From: an uncultured bacterium
Lineage (GTDB): Bacteria; Cyanobacteriota; Vampirovibrionia; Gastranaerophilales; Gastranaerophilaceae
Length of the DNA stretch: 9,312 nucleotides
NCBI GenBank assembly: GCA_900550295.1
Contig: URRM01000063.1
Coordinates: 1-9,312, forward strand
Direction: 5' to 3'
The notes beneath the pieces were generated by a model. The model ran no database searches. It saw only the letters and a program-made list of their open reading frames with translations, and had not been told where the DNA came from. Shown one piece after another: positions 1 to 5,957 of this stretch. The translations under genes were made by a program, and so were the position numbers. Within the stretch, counting starts at the first letter, position 1. Every line of letters begins with the position of its first letter.

Positions 1-64
1 AAACAACAAGAGTAATGAATATAAGCGGAATAAAATATTTTAAAGTTTCTTTGTTTTTAATCAT
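1..64 (-). CDS. 5' end of a divergent membrane or exported protein (partial)
   Basis: Reading the minus strand from an ATG at 64 gives MIKNKETLKYF followed by an uninterrupted hydrophobic run (IPLIFITLVV) up to the window edge. Two to three lysines and then a hydrophobic stretch is what an N-terminal membrane anchor or signal peptide looks like. Only 21 codons are visible, so no family can be named. No clear Shine-Dalgarno sequence precedes the ATG and the frame is open further upstream, so the start is uncertain. The gene would be divergent from the plus-strand gene at 178, sharing the very AT-rich 65-177 spacer. It could be a chance ORF. Confidence 0.4.
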   Translation of the reverse strand, partial: MIKNKETLKYFIPLIFITLVV

Positions 65-71
65 TATGTAA

Positions 72-77
72 TATAAT
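72..77 (+). promoter_or_regulatory. Candidate -10 box (TATAAT) for the 178 gene
   Basis: A perfect TATAAT lies 100 bases before the ATG at 178. The best -35-like hexamer, TTGTTT at 51-56, is only 15 bp upstream, so the match is suboptimal. In DNA this AT-rich, a TATAAT can occur by chance. Confidence 0.35.
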
Positions 78-102
78 TTAACAAATTTTTTTTTACAGGG
101 CA

Positions 103-120
103 ATTTTTTTATAAAAAAAT
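103..120. repeat. 18-bp perfect A/T palindrome in the 5' leader of the 178 gene
   Basis: ATTTTTTTATAAAAAAAT is its own reverse complement. It is followed at 123-132 by a second copy of TTTATAAAAA (first copy 108-117). It may be a bendable A-tract, a protein-binding site in the divergent spacer, or merely low-complexity sequence. Confidence 0.5.
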
Positions 121-177
121 ACTTTATAAAAATGTAAGTAAGGTAGGAAATTTTTTAAGGTTAAGGTTACAAAAGAT

Positions 178-552
178 ATGACATTGCCACATTCAATGGA
201 TTATTTAGTGAACGGCGGAGTTCTTGATTTTGATGCAGCAGCATATCTAAACAACACAAACGTTGGTGGCGTTAATTACAACACTAACTTATTAGGTGGT
301 GTTCAAATGCAAGCTCAACCTAAAAATGATGGTTTTGCAACAAAAGCAAAAAACAAAATGTCTGATATGAATTTCCTTAAAAAAGCTGCAACCATTGCAT
401 TAGTTACAGTTTTAGCAGGTGTTGGATTATGCAAAGGTAAAAATTTAATAAAAGCAGTTAAAAATTATAATTATTCAGAAGGTGCAGCAAATGCGTTTAA
501 CGCAGCAAAAGATGGTGTTTGCAGCTTCTTTAAAAAAGTTTTCAAAAAATAA
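178..552 (+). CDS. Small single-TM protein of unknown function
   Basis: A 124-residue protein whose family I do not recognise. Residues 1-60 are polar and rich in Asn and Gly (VNGG, NNTNVGG, NTNLLGG). Residues about 68-86 form one likely membrane helix bounded by lysines (KKAATIALVTVLAGVGLCKGK). The tail is a short lysine-rich amphipathic segment ending FFKKVFKK. There is no classical signal peptide. The start at 178 follows tandem AAGG motifs at 157-160 and 163-166, an acceptable ribosome-binding spacing; an alternative ATG at 196 has nothing better upstream. The frame ends in TAA and a clear terminator follows at 599, so it is probably monocistronic. Its layout (Gly-rich head, one TM, amphipathic tail) resembles the protein at 5391-5819, though I see no residue-level similarity. 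Coding is well supported; function is unknown. Confidence 0.75.
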   Translation: MTLPHSMDYLVNGGVLDFDAAAYLNNTNVGGVNYNTNLLGGVQMQAQPKNDGFATKAKNKMSDMNFLKKAATIALVTVLAGVGLCKGKNLIKAVKNYNYSEGAANAFNAAKDGVCSFFKKVFKK

Positions 553-553
553 A

Positions 554-585
554 CCAAAACCAAACCAAAATAACCAAAACCAAAA
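554..585 (+). repeat. Short CCAAA(A) repeats between stop codon and terminator
   Basis: Five CCAAA or CCAAAA units occur in the 3' untranslated spacer, immediately after the TAA at 550-552 and before the terminator hairpin. They are C-containing but unstructured. The role is unknown; they may only be slippage-derived low-complexity DNA. Confidence 0.6.
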
Positions 586-598
586 GAAAAAACTTTAC

Positions 599-624
599 GG
601 CCACCTATAGGTGGTCTTTTTTTT
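599..624 (+). terminator. Intrinsic terminator of the 178 gene
   Basis: GGCCACC (599-605) pairs with GGTGGTC (610-616) across a TATA loop: seven pairs, one of them G-U, followed by eight T (617-624). Position and form are those of a rho-independent terminator 46 bases after the stop codon. Confidence 0.9.
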
Positions 625-763
625 CGGATTTTCGGCAGGGTGGAATCGAGTGTTTGTAAACGTTACATGTTAGCAAATTTCAACAAAAACTTAATATTTT
701 TATTGCAATTGAATAATAAAATAGAAATTAATAATTTTTTTCGTTACAAATTGTAAATACATG

Positions 764-794
764 TAGCAATTATTTTTTTCACGATACTTCATGC
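764..794 (+). promoter_or_regulatory. Upstream block shared with the second peptidase gene
   Basis: These 31 bases align without gaps to 2730-2760 with 23 identities: TAGCAA at the left, a central T-run and ACG, and TTCATGC at the right. The block ends 23 bases before the ATG at 818. At the other paralog it ends 63 bases before the ATG at 2824, so the conservation is not explained by the ribosome-binding site. It is probably a shared promoter or operator. After TTCATGC this copy continues AGACAT, a poor -10 match, so the exact promoter element is not defined. Confidence 0.5.
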
Positions 795-817
795 AGACAT
801 AGGAATCCTTTAAAAAC

Positions 818-2602
818 ATGAATATTCAACCAATTACAAACATAAAATCCCAAATATTTACAGGCAAAGTAGCACAAAACAATTATGTTACAAAACCTAT
901 GAAACAAGATTCTTTTGAGGTTTCAGATAAAGCATTTGACCTTGATAAGTCTATGAAAACTCTTTCAAATATACGTTTGGAAAATGGTAAAAAGAAGTTT
1001 GAGCAAAATCAATTATCAAAAATAGAAAAGAGCTTAGTAAAAGAACCACAAAAATGGAATTCTGTTTACAAATTGGCTCAAAATCCTAATATAAAAGGTG
1101 ATTTTGTATATTTAATGGCATTAAAACCACTTGAACATTTGAATACTCTTGTTCAAATTGCAGAAACTAAAAATGAGAAGGGTAATTATAAATATTCAGG
1201 TAAAGAAATGATGCAGTTTACCGATAAATTAATGCCGGATGAATTGCAAAAATCATTACCTTTAACAAAAACAAAATTATCTGTAAAAAATATTGTTTTG
1301 CTAACTCAAACACCTAATGTTCCTGATTTAGGTAAAGTTGCAGATAAAGTTCTTGAAATGGAAAAAGTTGCAGGTAAAGATTTACAAGAAGTTTCGTTTA
1401 CTCAAAATAAGTATATTAAAAATTCATACGTAGTAAGTGCTAAATTACAAGGTGATGATGAAAAAAGAGAAGTTTTAAATAAAGATTTAAAACGAGAATC
1501 AATCGAAGATAGAACAAGTTACGTAAATTCAAACGGTAAAAAATATTTTGTTAGAAAATCAACTGATTTAAGAAATAACACAATTTCTAAGGTTACGTTG
1601 CGTGAAGATAAAGCAGTTGGTGTTCCTGTTTTTGAAAATGAAGTTAGAATTGTAAAAGATAAAAACAATAAAGTTAAATATTATGAATACACTTCTCACT
1701 CTCAAGTTAATGGTGTTTACGATATTGTAAGAAAAACTCCGGAAGGTAAACAAAAAATACTTTCTTTAGGAAAAATTGATAAAAAAACAGGTATTATTTC
1801 AATTAAAAAAGATATGACTTCTCCAGAAGGAGTTAGGACTCAATATTTGTATGAAAATGATCCTCAAGGTAATAGAATAGTAGATTATAAAATTACAGAT
1901 AAAAATGGTAAAGTTCTTTTAAATAAGAGCCAAACTTTTGAAATAATAAATGATAATAAATTTATTTCTTCAAAAGATAACGATAAATATGAAATTAATG
2001 TAAATGAAAATGAAATTTCAGCTCAAAGTTTAACAGATAAAAATAAAAAGGCTAAATTTACAGCAAAAGATAATTTCATAGGTGATAAAAAACAATTACT
2101 TTCAACTTTAAAACAATTCCCTGGAGAAGAATTAGTAAAACTTGGAGAAACAATAGATTTTTTAGAAACAATTAATGATTCACTTGATTCATTTTATAAT
2201 GGTGGTTGTCGCTCTATTACAACAGGTCCGGATGAATTTTTATTCTTGCACGAATTAGGTCATGCAAGAGATTACAGAGATGTTGATAGTGTAACAACAA
2301 GTGATGCTGAATCAATGAAAAATGCTATTAATAATGATAAAGAAGTAAATAAAATATTCGAAGAAGAAAAAGCAGCATTTTTTAAAGCATATCCTGATAC
2401 ACAACGAGAACATGTTGATTATTTTATGAATATATTAGACCATTGCGGTGGTGAATCAGGAGGTTTATGTGAAACTATAGCAGAGTCTAATGCTCTTTTA
2501 TCAGAAGGTAAATCTTATGAACCTCTTGCAATTCGTTCTCAATATTTGCAACAAAACTTCCCAAGAACAATTGCAATTTTAGAATCTAAATTAAGTAAAT
2601 AA
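818..2602 (+). CDS. Putative zinc metallopeptidase, anthrax lethal factor-like catalytic domain (paralog 1)
   Basis: This 594-residue protein has three visible parts. Residues 1-35 are a polar lead with IFTGK at 13-17. Residues about 36-190 are helical, and about 191-430 are lysine-rich and beta-strand-like. The C-terminal domain (about 430-594) has HELGH at 478-482, where the two His would bind zinc and Glu479 would be the general base. ETIAE at 552-556 matches the spacing of EFFAE in lethal factor, making Glu552 the likely third ligand. The end (IRSQYLQQNFPRTIAIL) resembles the closing segment of that domain. The HELGH-to-Glu distance (70) is longer than in lethal factor (about 45). No signal peptide is seen, so export would be non-classical if it occurs. 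The ATG at 818 has only AGGA at 801-804, 13 bases upstream, a weak site. The zinc-peptidase call is good; the ATLF subfamily is inferred; the substrate is unknown. Confidence 0.78.
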   Translation: MNIQPITNIKSQIFTGKVAQNNYVTKPMKQDSFEVSDKAFDLDKSMKTLSNIRLENGKKKFEQNQLSKIEKSLVKEPQKWNSVYKLAQNPNIKGDFVYLMALKPLEHLNTLVQIAETKNEKGNYKYSGKEMMQFTDKLMPDELQKSLPLTKTKLSVKNIVLLTQTPNVPDLGKVADKVLEMEKVAGKDLQEVSFTQNKYIKNSYVVSAKLQGDDEKREVLNKDLKRESIEDRTSYVNSNGKKYFVRKSTDLRNNTISKVTLREDKAVGVPVFENEVRIVKDKNNKVKYYEYTSHSQVNGVYDIVRKTPEGKQKILSLGKIDKKTGIISIKKDMTSPEGVRTQYLYENDPQGNRIVDYKITDKNGKVLLNKSQTFEIINDNKFISSKDNDKYEINVNENEISAQSLTDKNKKAKFTAKDNFIGDKKQLLSTLKQFPGEELVKLGETIDFLETINDSLDSFYNGGCRSITTGPDEFLFLHELGHARDYRDVDSVTTSDAESMKNAINNDKEVNKIFEEEKAAFFKAYPDTQREHVDYFMNILDHCGGESGGLCETIAESNALLSEGKSYEPLAIRSQYLQQNFPRTIAILESKLSK

Positions 2603-2729
2603 AAAGATAAAAAAGCAATGCCTTAAGCATTAGACATTACTTCGACTCCATAATCAAGATGTAATGCAATCTGGTACTATTTATACATGTAAATTTTTGT
2701 AAAAAATTTAACCTTTATTGTTATAAAAA

Positions 2730-2766
2730 TAGCAAATAAAATTTTTACGGAATTTCATGCTATAGT
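2730..2766 (+). promoter_or_regulatory. Shared upstream block plus extended -10 before the second peptidase gene
   Basis: Bases 2730-2760 match 764-794 at 23 of 31 positions without gaps. They end in TGC directly followed by TATAGT (2761-2766), an extended -10 configuration (TGnTATAnT). No good -35 lies 17 bp upstream, which extended -10 promoters can tolerate. The 5' leader would be about 50 bases, with AAGGAA at 2808-2813 as ribosome-binding site. No convincing terminator separates the first paralog from this point, so read-through transcription is possible as well. Confidence 0.5.
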
Positions 2767-2823
2767 AAGTGTATAAGGCTCTTTTATATAAAATTTAATT
2801 AGGAAAAAAGGAATAAAAAAGAA

Positions 2824-4632
2824 ATGTCAGAAATGAATGTTCAAAGCTTAACTCAAATCAATGCTCCAAAGTTAAAACCAACAAAAAAAACAGAAACTGT
2901 AAAATTACCGGAACAAGCTCCGGATAGCTTTAAAAAGACAGATTTTAATGTAGATAATGCAATGGAAACATTGAAATCTACAAAAGTTAAAAAAGGAAAA
3001 GTTAATGTTCCAAAATTTGGTCCAAAAGATTTGGTTAATTTAAAACAAATTTTGACAGAATCTCCTGATAAATGGAGTGCAGTTCAAACATTAGCTGCAA
3101 CACCTCACGTTAAAGGTAAAACTGTAACTCAATTAGCAACTAAAAAAACAGATGTTTTGAATGCTATGGTTCCATATGCAAAAGAACCAAGTGCAAGAGT
3201 TGATAGAGGTAAATACAATCACAAAGATTTAATGTTAATGGCAGATAACTGTTCTGCTGAACAATTAAACGCTGCAAAAACATTGATTAAAACAAAATTA
3301 TCAGGTGAAAATGTAGCTGTTATGGCTTTAACTCCAGCTTTAGAAGGTAAATTAGACAAAGCTGCTTCTAAAGTTATGGATATGGAAAAAGCTATGGGTA
3401 ACAACTTAAAAGAAGTTGTTTTTGATGGTGATGTTTATGATACAAAATCATTTTTAATTAAGGCTGCTACAAAAGATAACCAATTAAACACTGAAATGTT
3501 AGATAAAGACTTAAATCGTCAAGCAATTGAAAATATGTCATTATATCAATCAGGTAGTCAAATTTACCAAATTAAAAAAGTAAACGATTTAAGAAATAAT
3601 GTAACTTCAAAAGTTAGATTAACAGTTGATAATGATGGTTACCCAACAGCAACTCACGAAGTTAGAGTTATTAAAAATAAAGCAGGCAAGGTAGTAAGAA
3701 AAGAATACACAGCTCCATCAGAAGTTAATGGTGTATTTGATATCGTTTACGAAGATGCTAAAGGTAACAAAACACAAGTTAGTGAAGGTCATTATGACAA
3801 GAAAACCGGTATAACAACAGTTAAGAAAAATATGACTTCATTAAACGGTACAAGAACAACTTATTCTTATGAAGATGATCCTAAAGGTAACAGAATCGTT
3901 GATTACAAAATTACAGATAAAAACGGTAAAGTTTTATTAGATAAATCATCTACTTTTGAAGTTGTTAATGATAACAAATTTATTTCAACAAGAAATAATG
4001 AAAAATATGAAATTACAGTTGACAAACATGATATCAATGTTGTGGATATGAATAATCCAAAACGTCAAGCCAGAATTTCTATTGATAACCAAATTAAAGG
4101 CAACAAAGAAAAAATTATGAAATCTTTAAAAGCTATGCCTGGTGAAGAATTATTTAAAGTAGCTCAAACAACTAAGAAATTAGTAGGTAACAAAGATGTT
4201 CTTGAATCATACTATGATCCATCAAACAAAGAAATTCACTCAGGTGAAAACTTATTCGTAATCTTACACGAATTAGGTCACGCAAGAGATTACAGAGATG
4301 TAGACGGTTCAAGTGATGAAGCATATGCTGATACAGTTGATATGGCAATTCAAGAAGATCCTGAAGTTCAAAAGGTTTACGATAAAGAAAGAAAAGCTTT
4401 TAATAAAGCATTCCCAGATACTCAACGTGACCACATTGATTACTTTATCAACAAAGTTACTCACTACGGTGGTGAATTAGGTGGTTTAGGTGAAACAATT
4501 GCAGAATCAAATGCATTGTTAACAACTCCTAAAACTCACGAATTGTTAGCTATTCGTTCTCAATATTTACAACAATATTTCCCAGAAACAATAGCTAAAT
4601 TAAGCGAAAAATTAAGTCAAGAAATCGCGTAA
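2824..4632 (+). CDS. Putative zinc metallopeptidase, anthrax lethal factor-like catalytic domain (paralog 2)
   Basis: A 602-residue tandem paralog of 818-2602, colinear over nearly its full length. Identical stretches include NRIVDYKITDKNGKVLL (356-372), HELGHARDYRDVD (482-494) and ETIAESNALL (557-566). His482 and His486 are predicted zinc ligands, Glu483 the general base and Glu557 the third ligand. The segment before Glu557 reads HYGGELGGLG, with Tyr548 where paralog 1 has Cys543. The N-terminal half is helical and the middle (about 200-435) beta-rich. No signal peptide or membrane segment is visible, and the F-x-G motif of paralog 1 is absent. The start at 2824 has AAGGAA 10 bases upstream. 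Aligned with MNIQPIT of paralog 1, however, the in-frame ATG at 2833 (MNVQSLT) is the homologous start, three codons later. A strong terminator follows at 4653. Peptidase activity is inferred from motifs only; the substrate is unknown. Confidence 0.78.
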   Translation: MSEMNVQSLTQINAPKLKPTKKTETVKLPEQAPDSFKKTDFNVDNAMETLKSTKVKKGKVNVPKFGPKDLVNLKQILTESPDKWSAVQTLAATPHVKGKTVTQLATKKTDVLNAMVPYAKEPSARVDRGKYNHKDLMLMADNCSAEQLNAAKTLIKTKLSGENVAVMALTPALEGKLDKAASKVMDMEKAMGNNLKEVVFDGDVYDTKSFLIKAATKDNQLNTEMLDKDLNRQAIENMSLYQSGSQIYQIKKVNDLRNNVTSKVRLTVDNDGYPTATHEVRVIKNKAGKVVRKEYTAPSEVNGVFDIVYEDAKGNKTQVSEGHYDKKTGITTVKKNMTSLNGTRTTYSYEDDPKGNRIVDYKITDKNGKVLLDKSSTFEVVNDNKFISTRNNEKYEITVDKHDINVVDMNNPKRQARISIDNQIKGNKEKIMKSLKAMPGEELFKVAQTTKKLVGNKDVLESYYDPSNKEIHSGENLFVILHELGHARDYRDVDGSSDEAYADTVDMAIQEDPEVQKVYDKERKAFNKAFPDTQRDHIDYFINKVTHYGGELGGLGETIAESNALLTTPKTHELLAIRSQYLQQYFPETIAKLSEKLSQEIA

Positions 4633-4652
4633 GTTAATTAATAATAAAAAGA

Positions 4653-4688
4653 AAAGACAATTGCCAAACTCGGTAATTGTCTTTTTTT
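4653..4688 (+). terminator. Intrinsic terminator after the second peptidase gene
   Basis: A 13-bp stem is formed by 4653-4665 and 4672-4684, with one G-U pair, closing a 6-base loop (AAACTC). A T-run at 4682-4688 follows, so the last stem pairs are A-T and merge with the tract. It lies 20 bases after the stop codon and is a strong rho-independent terminator. The A-rich 5' arm may let it work in both directions. Confidence 0.93.
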
Positions 4689-4702
4689 ATGGTGAAATTT
4701 AT

Positions 4703-4708
4703 TATAAT
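4703..4708 (+). promoter_or_regulatory. Candidate -10 box for the membrane-anchored Hsp20-like gene
   Basis: A perfect TATAAT lies 37 bases before the ATG at 4745 and just after the preceding terminator, so the gene is probably transcribed on its own. No -35 with normal spacing is obvious (TTGTCT at 4677-4682 is 20 bp away). No CIRCE-type inverted repeat of a heat-shock operator is seen in this short gap. Confidence 0.4.
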
Positions 4709-4744
4709 TTTGCAGTAAAATATACTTGAAAGAAGGAGTAAATT

Positions 4745-5272
4745 ATGGAAAATCAAGAAAATAACAAATGTAGCAAAAAAGAAAAATGTCTTAAATTCTT
4801 TTTAATTTTTATCGGAACAATTATCGGTGCATTTTTAGCTTTTTATTTTGCTGTGGATATGACATTTAAGATTATGTTGAGTCCAGAATATCATATGCGA
4901 AGAGCAGATAAAATGATTGAACAAATGGATAAACAATTTTCTCGAGATATGAGAAGAATGGACAAAGATATTATGGTTATAGGTAGAGAAATGCCAAATC
5001 CTGTTGCTATTTCAGAGGAAGATGACGGATACAAAGTAGTTATTAATTTAAAACCATTTGGAAATACAGCAAAAAATATCGATGTTAATGTTGAAAACGG
5101 CAATTTGCTAAAAATTAATGCCTCAAAAGATGTTAAAAAAGGCGATAAAGAAAATATGATGAGTATGCAACAAGCTTTTTTATTAGAAAATAATGTAGAT
5201 TTTAACAAAATGACAAAAGATGAAGAAAAAGGTAAATTAGTAATAAATTTGCCATACGAAAATAAAGAGTAA
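4745..5272 (+). CDS. Membrane-anchored small heat-shock (Hsp20/alpha-crystallin-like) protein
   Basis: A 175-residue protein. Residues 1-15 are polar and lysine-rich. Residues about 16-38 (CLKFFLIFIGTIIGAFLAFYFAV) form one membrane helix. About 45-77 is a charged, Met-rich helix. Residues about 86-171 match the alpha-crystallin domain pattern: VAISEEDDGYKVVINL at the start, VENGNLLKINAS in the middle, then FLLENNVDFNKM and a closing GKLVINLPYE, the equivalent of the usual GVLxIxLPK. Family members are holdases that bind unfolding proteins. Most are soluble oligomers, so the N-terminal anchor is unusual and suggests holdase activity at the membrane. The C-terminal I-x-I motif used in oligomer assembly is absent, as the protein ends PYENKE. 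AAGGAG at 4733-4738 gives a strong ribosome-binding site 6 bases before the ATG. Terminators on both sides suggest a single-gene unit. The domain is similar enough for a confident fold call; chaperone activity is inferred. Confidence 0.78.
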   Translation: MENQENNKCSKKEKCLKFFLIFIGTIIGAFLAFYFAVDMTFKIMLSPEYHMRRADKMIEQMDKQFSRDMRRMDKDIMVIGREMPNPVAISEEDDGYKVVINLKPFGNTAKNIDVNVENGNLLKINASKDVKKGDKENMMSMQQAFLLENNVDFNKMTKDEEKGKLVINLPYENKE

Positions 5273-5293
5273 CTATTGTTAATAAAACTTCAC

Positions 5294-5337
5294 AAACATG
5301 CTGTAATCTTGTCAATTCATGGTTACAGTATGTTTTT
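5294..5337 (+). terminator. Intrinsic terminator of the Hsp20-like gene
   Basis: A 15-bp stem pairs 5294-5308 with 5321-5335 (two G-U pairs) around a 12-base loop. It runs into TTTTT at 5333-5337 and then alternating TA. It begins 22 bases after the stop codon. The large loop and short T-run make it somewhat weaker than the terminator at 4653. Confidence 0.82.
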
Positions 5338-5390
5338 ATATATATGTGTAGTAGAAATTATAAACTTTTAGTGTGAAAGGAAATAATAAG

Positions 5391-5819
5391 ATGCCATCAT
5401 TAGTAAGTTCACAACCATTACCAAGTGTTTCAATTGGATATTGTGATAAGAATGGATTAACACCAAAAATAAATCCTCCAAAAGGTGCGTGTGATGGTGG
5501 TGGATTGACTGCAAGACCAACAATGCCAAGAGGTGCTATGAGTTTTAGTGGCAATACTGGTGATGTTAGAGATGTTGTTGGTACAGGAGCATCTGCACAA
5601 ACTGGAATTAGCAAAAAAACAGGTGTTATTGCAACAGCAGTGTTGTTGATTGGTGGTGCAATTTTAGGTTACGGTCATAGAGATCAAATTTCAAAAGGCT
5701 TAGATAAAATGAAAGGTTCCGTTACAGAATTTTTCTCAAAAGGTGAACCTGCAAAATGGTTAGAAAAAGGAAACGAATTTTTAGCAAAAGCAAAAGATAT
5801 GATTTTTGCAAAAGCTTAA
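5391..5819 (+). CDS. Small single-TM protein with an N-terminal F-x-G motif, function unknown
   Basis: A 142-residue protein whose family I do not recognise. Residues 1-50 are rich in Pro, Gly and Ser with two cysteines (GYCDKNG, GACDGGG). MSFSGN at 50-55 contains the F-x-G motif also seen in paralog 1 of the peptidases. One membrane helix lies at about 75-94 (TGVIATAVLLIGGAILGYG), and a lysine-rich amphipathic tail of about 45 residues follows (EFFSKGEPAKWLEKGNEF). I chose the ATG at 5391 over the in-frame GTG at 5373. The AAAGGA at 5376-5381 sits 9 bases before the ATG and lies inside the longer version, where it would be coding. The gene has a terminator on each side. Its layout resembles the 178-552 protein. 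Coding is well supported by the start signal, composition and terminator; the role, perhaps at the envelope, is unknown. Confidence 0.75.
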   Translation: MPSLVSSQPLPSVSIGYCDKNGLTPKINPPKGACDGGGLTARPTMPRGAMSFSGNTGDVRDVVGTGASAQTGISKKTGVIATAVLLIGGAILGYGHRDQISKGLDKMKGSVTEFFSKGEPAKWLEKGNEFLAKAKDMIFAKA

Positions 5820-5859
5820 AAAGTATTATATAGATAAGGAAAAGGAATAAAATGGTATT

Positions 5860-5893
5860 GGGTAGCAGAAATGCTACCCTTTCTTTTGTTTTT
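5860..5893 (+). terminator. Intrinsic terminator of the 5391 gene
   Basis: GGGTAGCA (5860-5867) pairs perfectly with TGCTACCC (5872-5879) across a GAAA tetraloop, followed by a T-rich run (5880-5893) broken only by one C and one G. It is a textbook rho-independent terminator 41 bases after the stop codon. Confidence 0.95.
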
Positions 5894-5928
5894 AAACTAA
5901 ATAGAGTATTGAGATTTGTTTTGTCATG

Positions 5929-5948
5929 TATAATAATGAAGCAGGAGG
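5929..5948 (+). promoter_or_regulatory. -10 box and strong ribosome-binding site of the EF-hand gene
   Basis: TATAAT at 5929-5934 is followed closely by a near-consensus AGGAGG at 5943-5948, 9 bases before the ATG at 5958. The TTGAGA at 5909-5914 is a possible -35, but its 14-bp spacer is short. The ribosome-binding site is the best in the window and fixes the start; the promoter is tentative. Confidence 0.55.
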
Positions 5949-5957
5949 AGGGTTGAG

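Noticed and set aside
2617..2666. Possible hairpins after the first peptidase gene (AATGC/GCATT and CATTAC/GTAATG).
   Set aside because: Stems are only 5-6 bp and there is no T-run, so no terminator is called.
2749..2760. Sigma-54 promoter (GG-N10-GC) before the second peptidase gene.
   Set aside because: The GG and GC are separated by 8 rather than 10 bases.
4891..5208. Long minus-strand ORF inside the Hsp20-like gene (similar antisense ORFs lie at 1568-1753, 3219-3404, 5336-5614, 5722-5964, 5999-6184 and 6605-6823).
   Set aside because: They lie opposite well-supported genes or terminators, show no recognisable domains or start signals, and are explained by AT-rich antisense composition.
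5373..5390. GTG at 5373 as start of the small TM protein.
   Set aside because: It would make the AAAGGA ribosome-binding site coding; the ATG at 5391 has that site at correct spacing.
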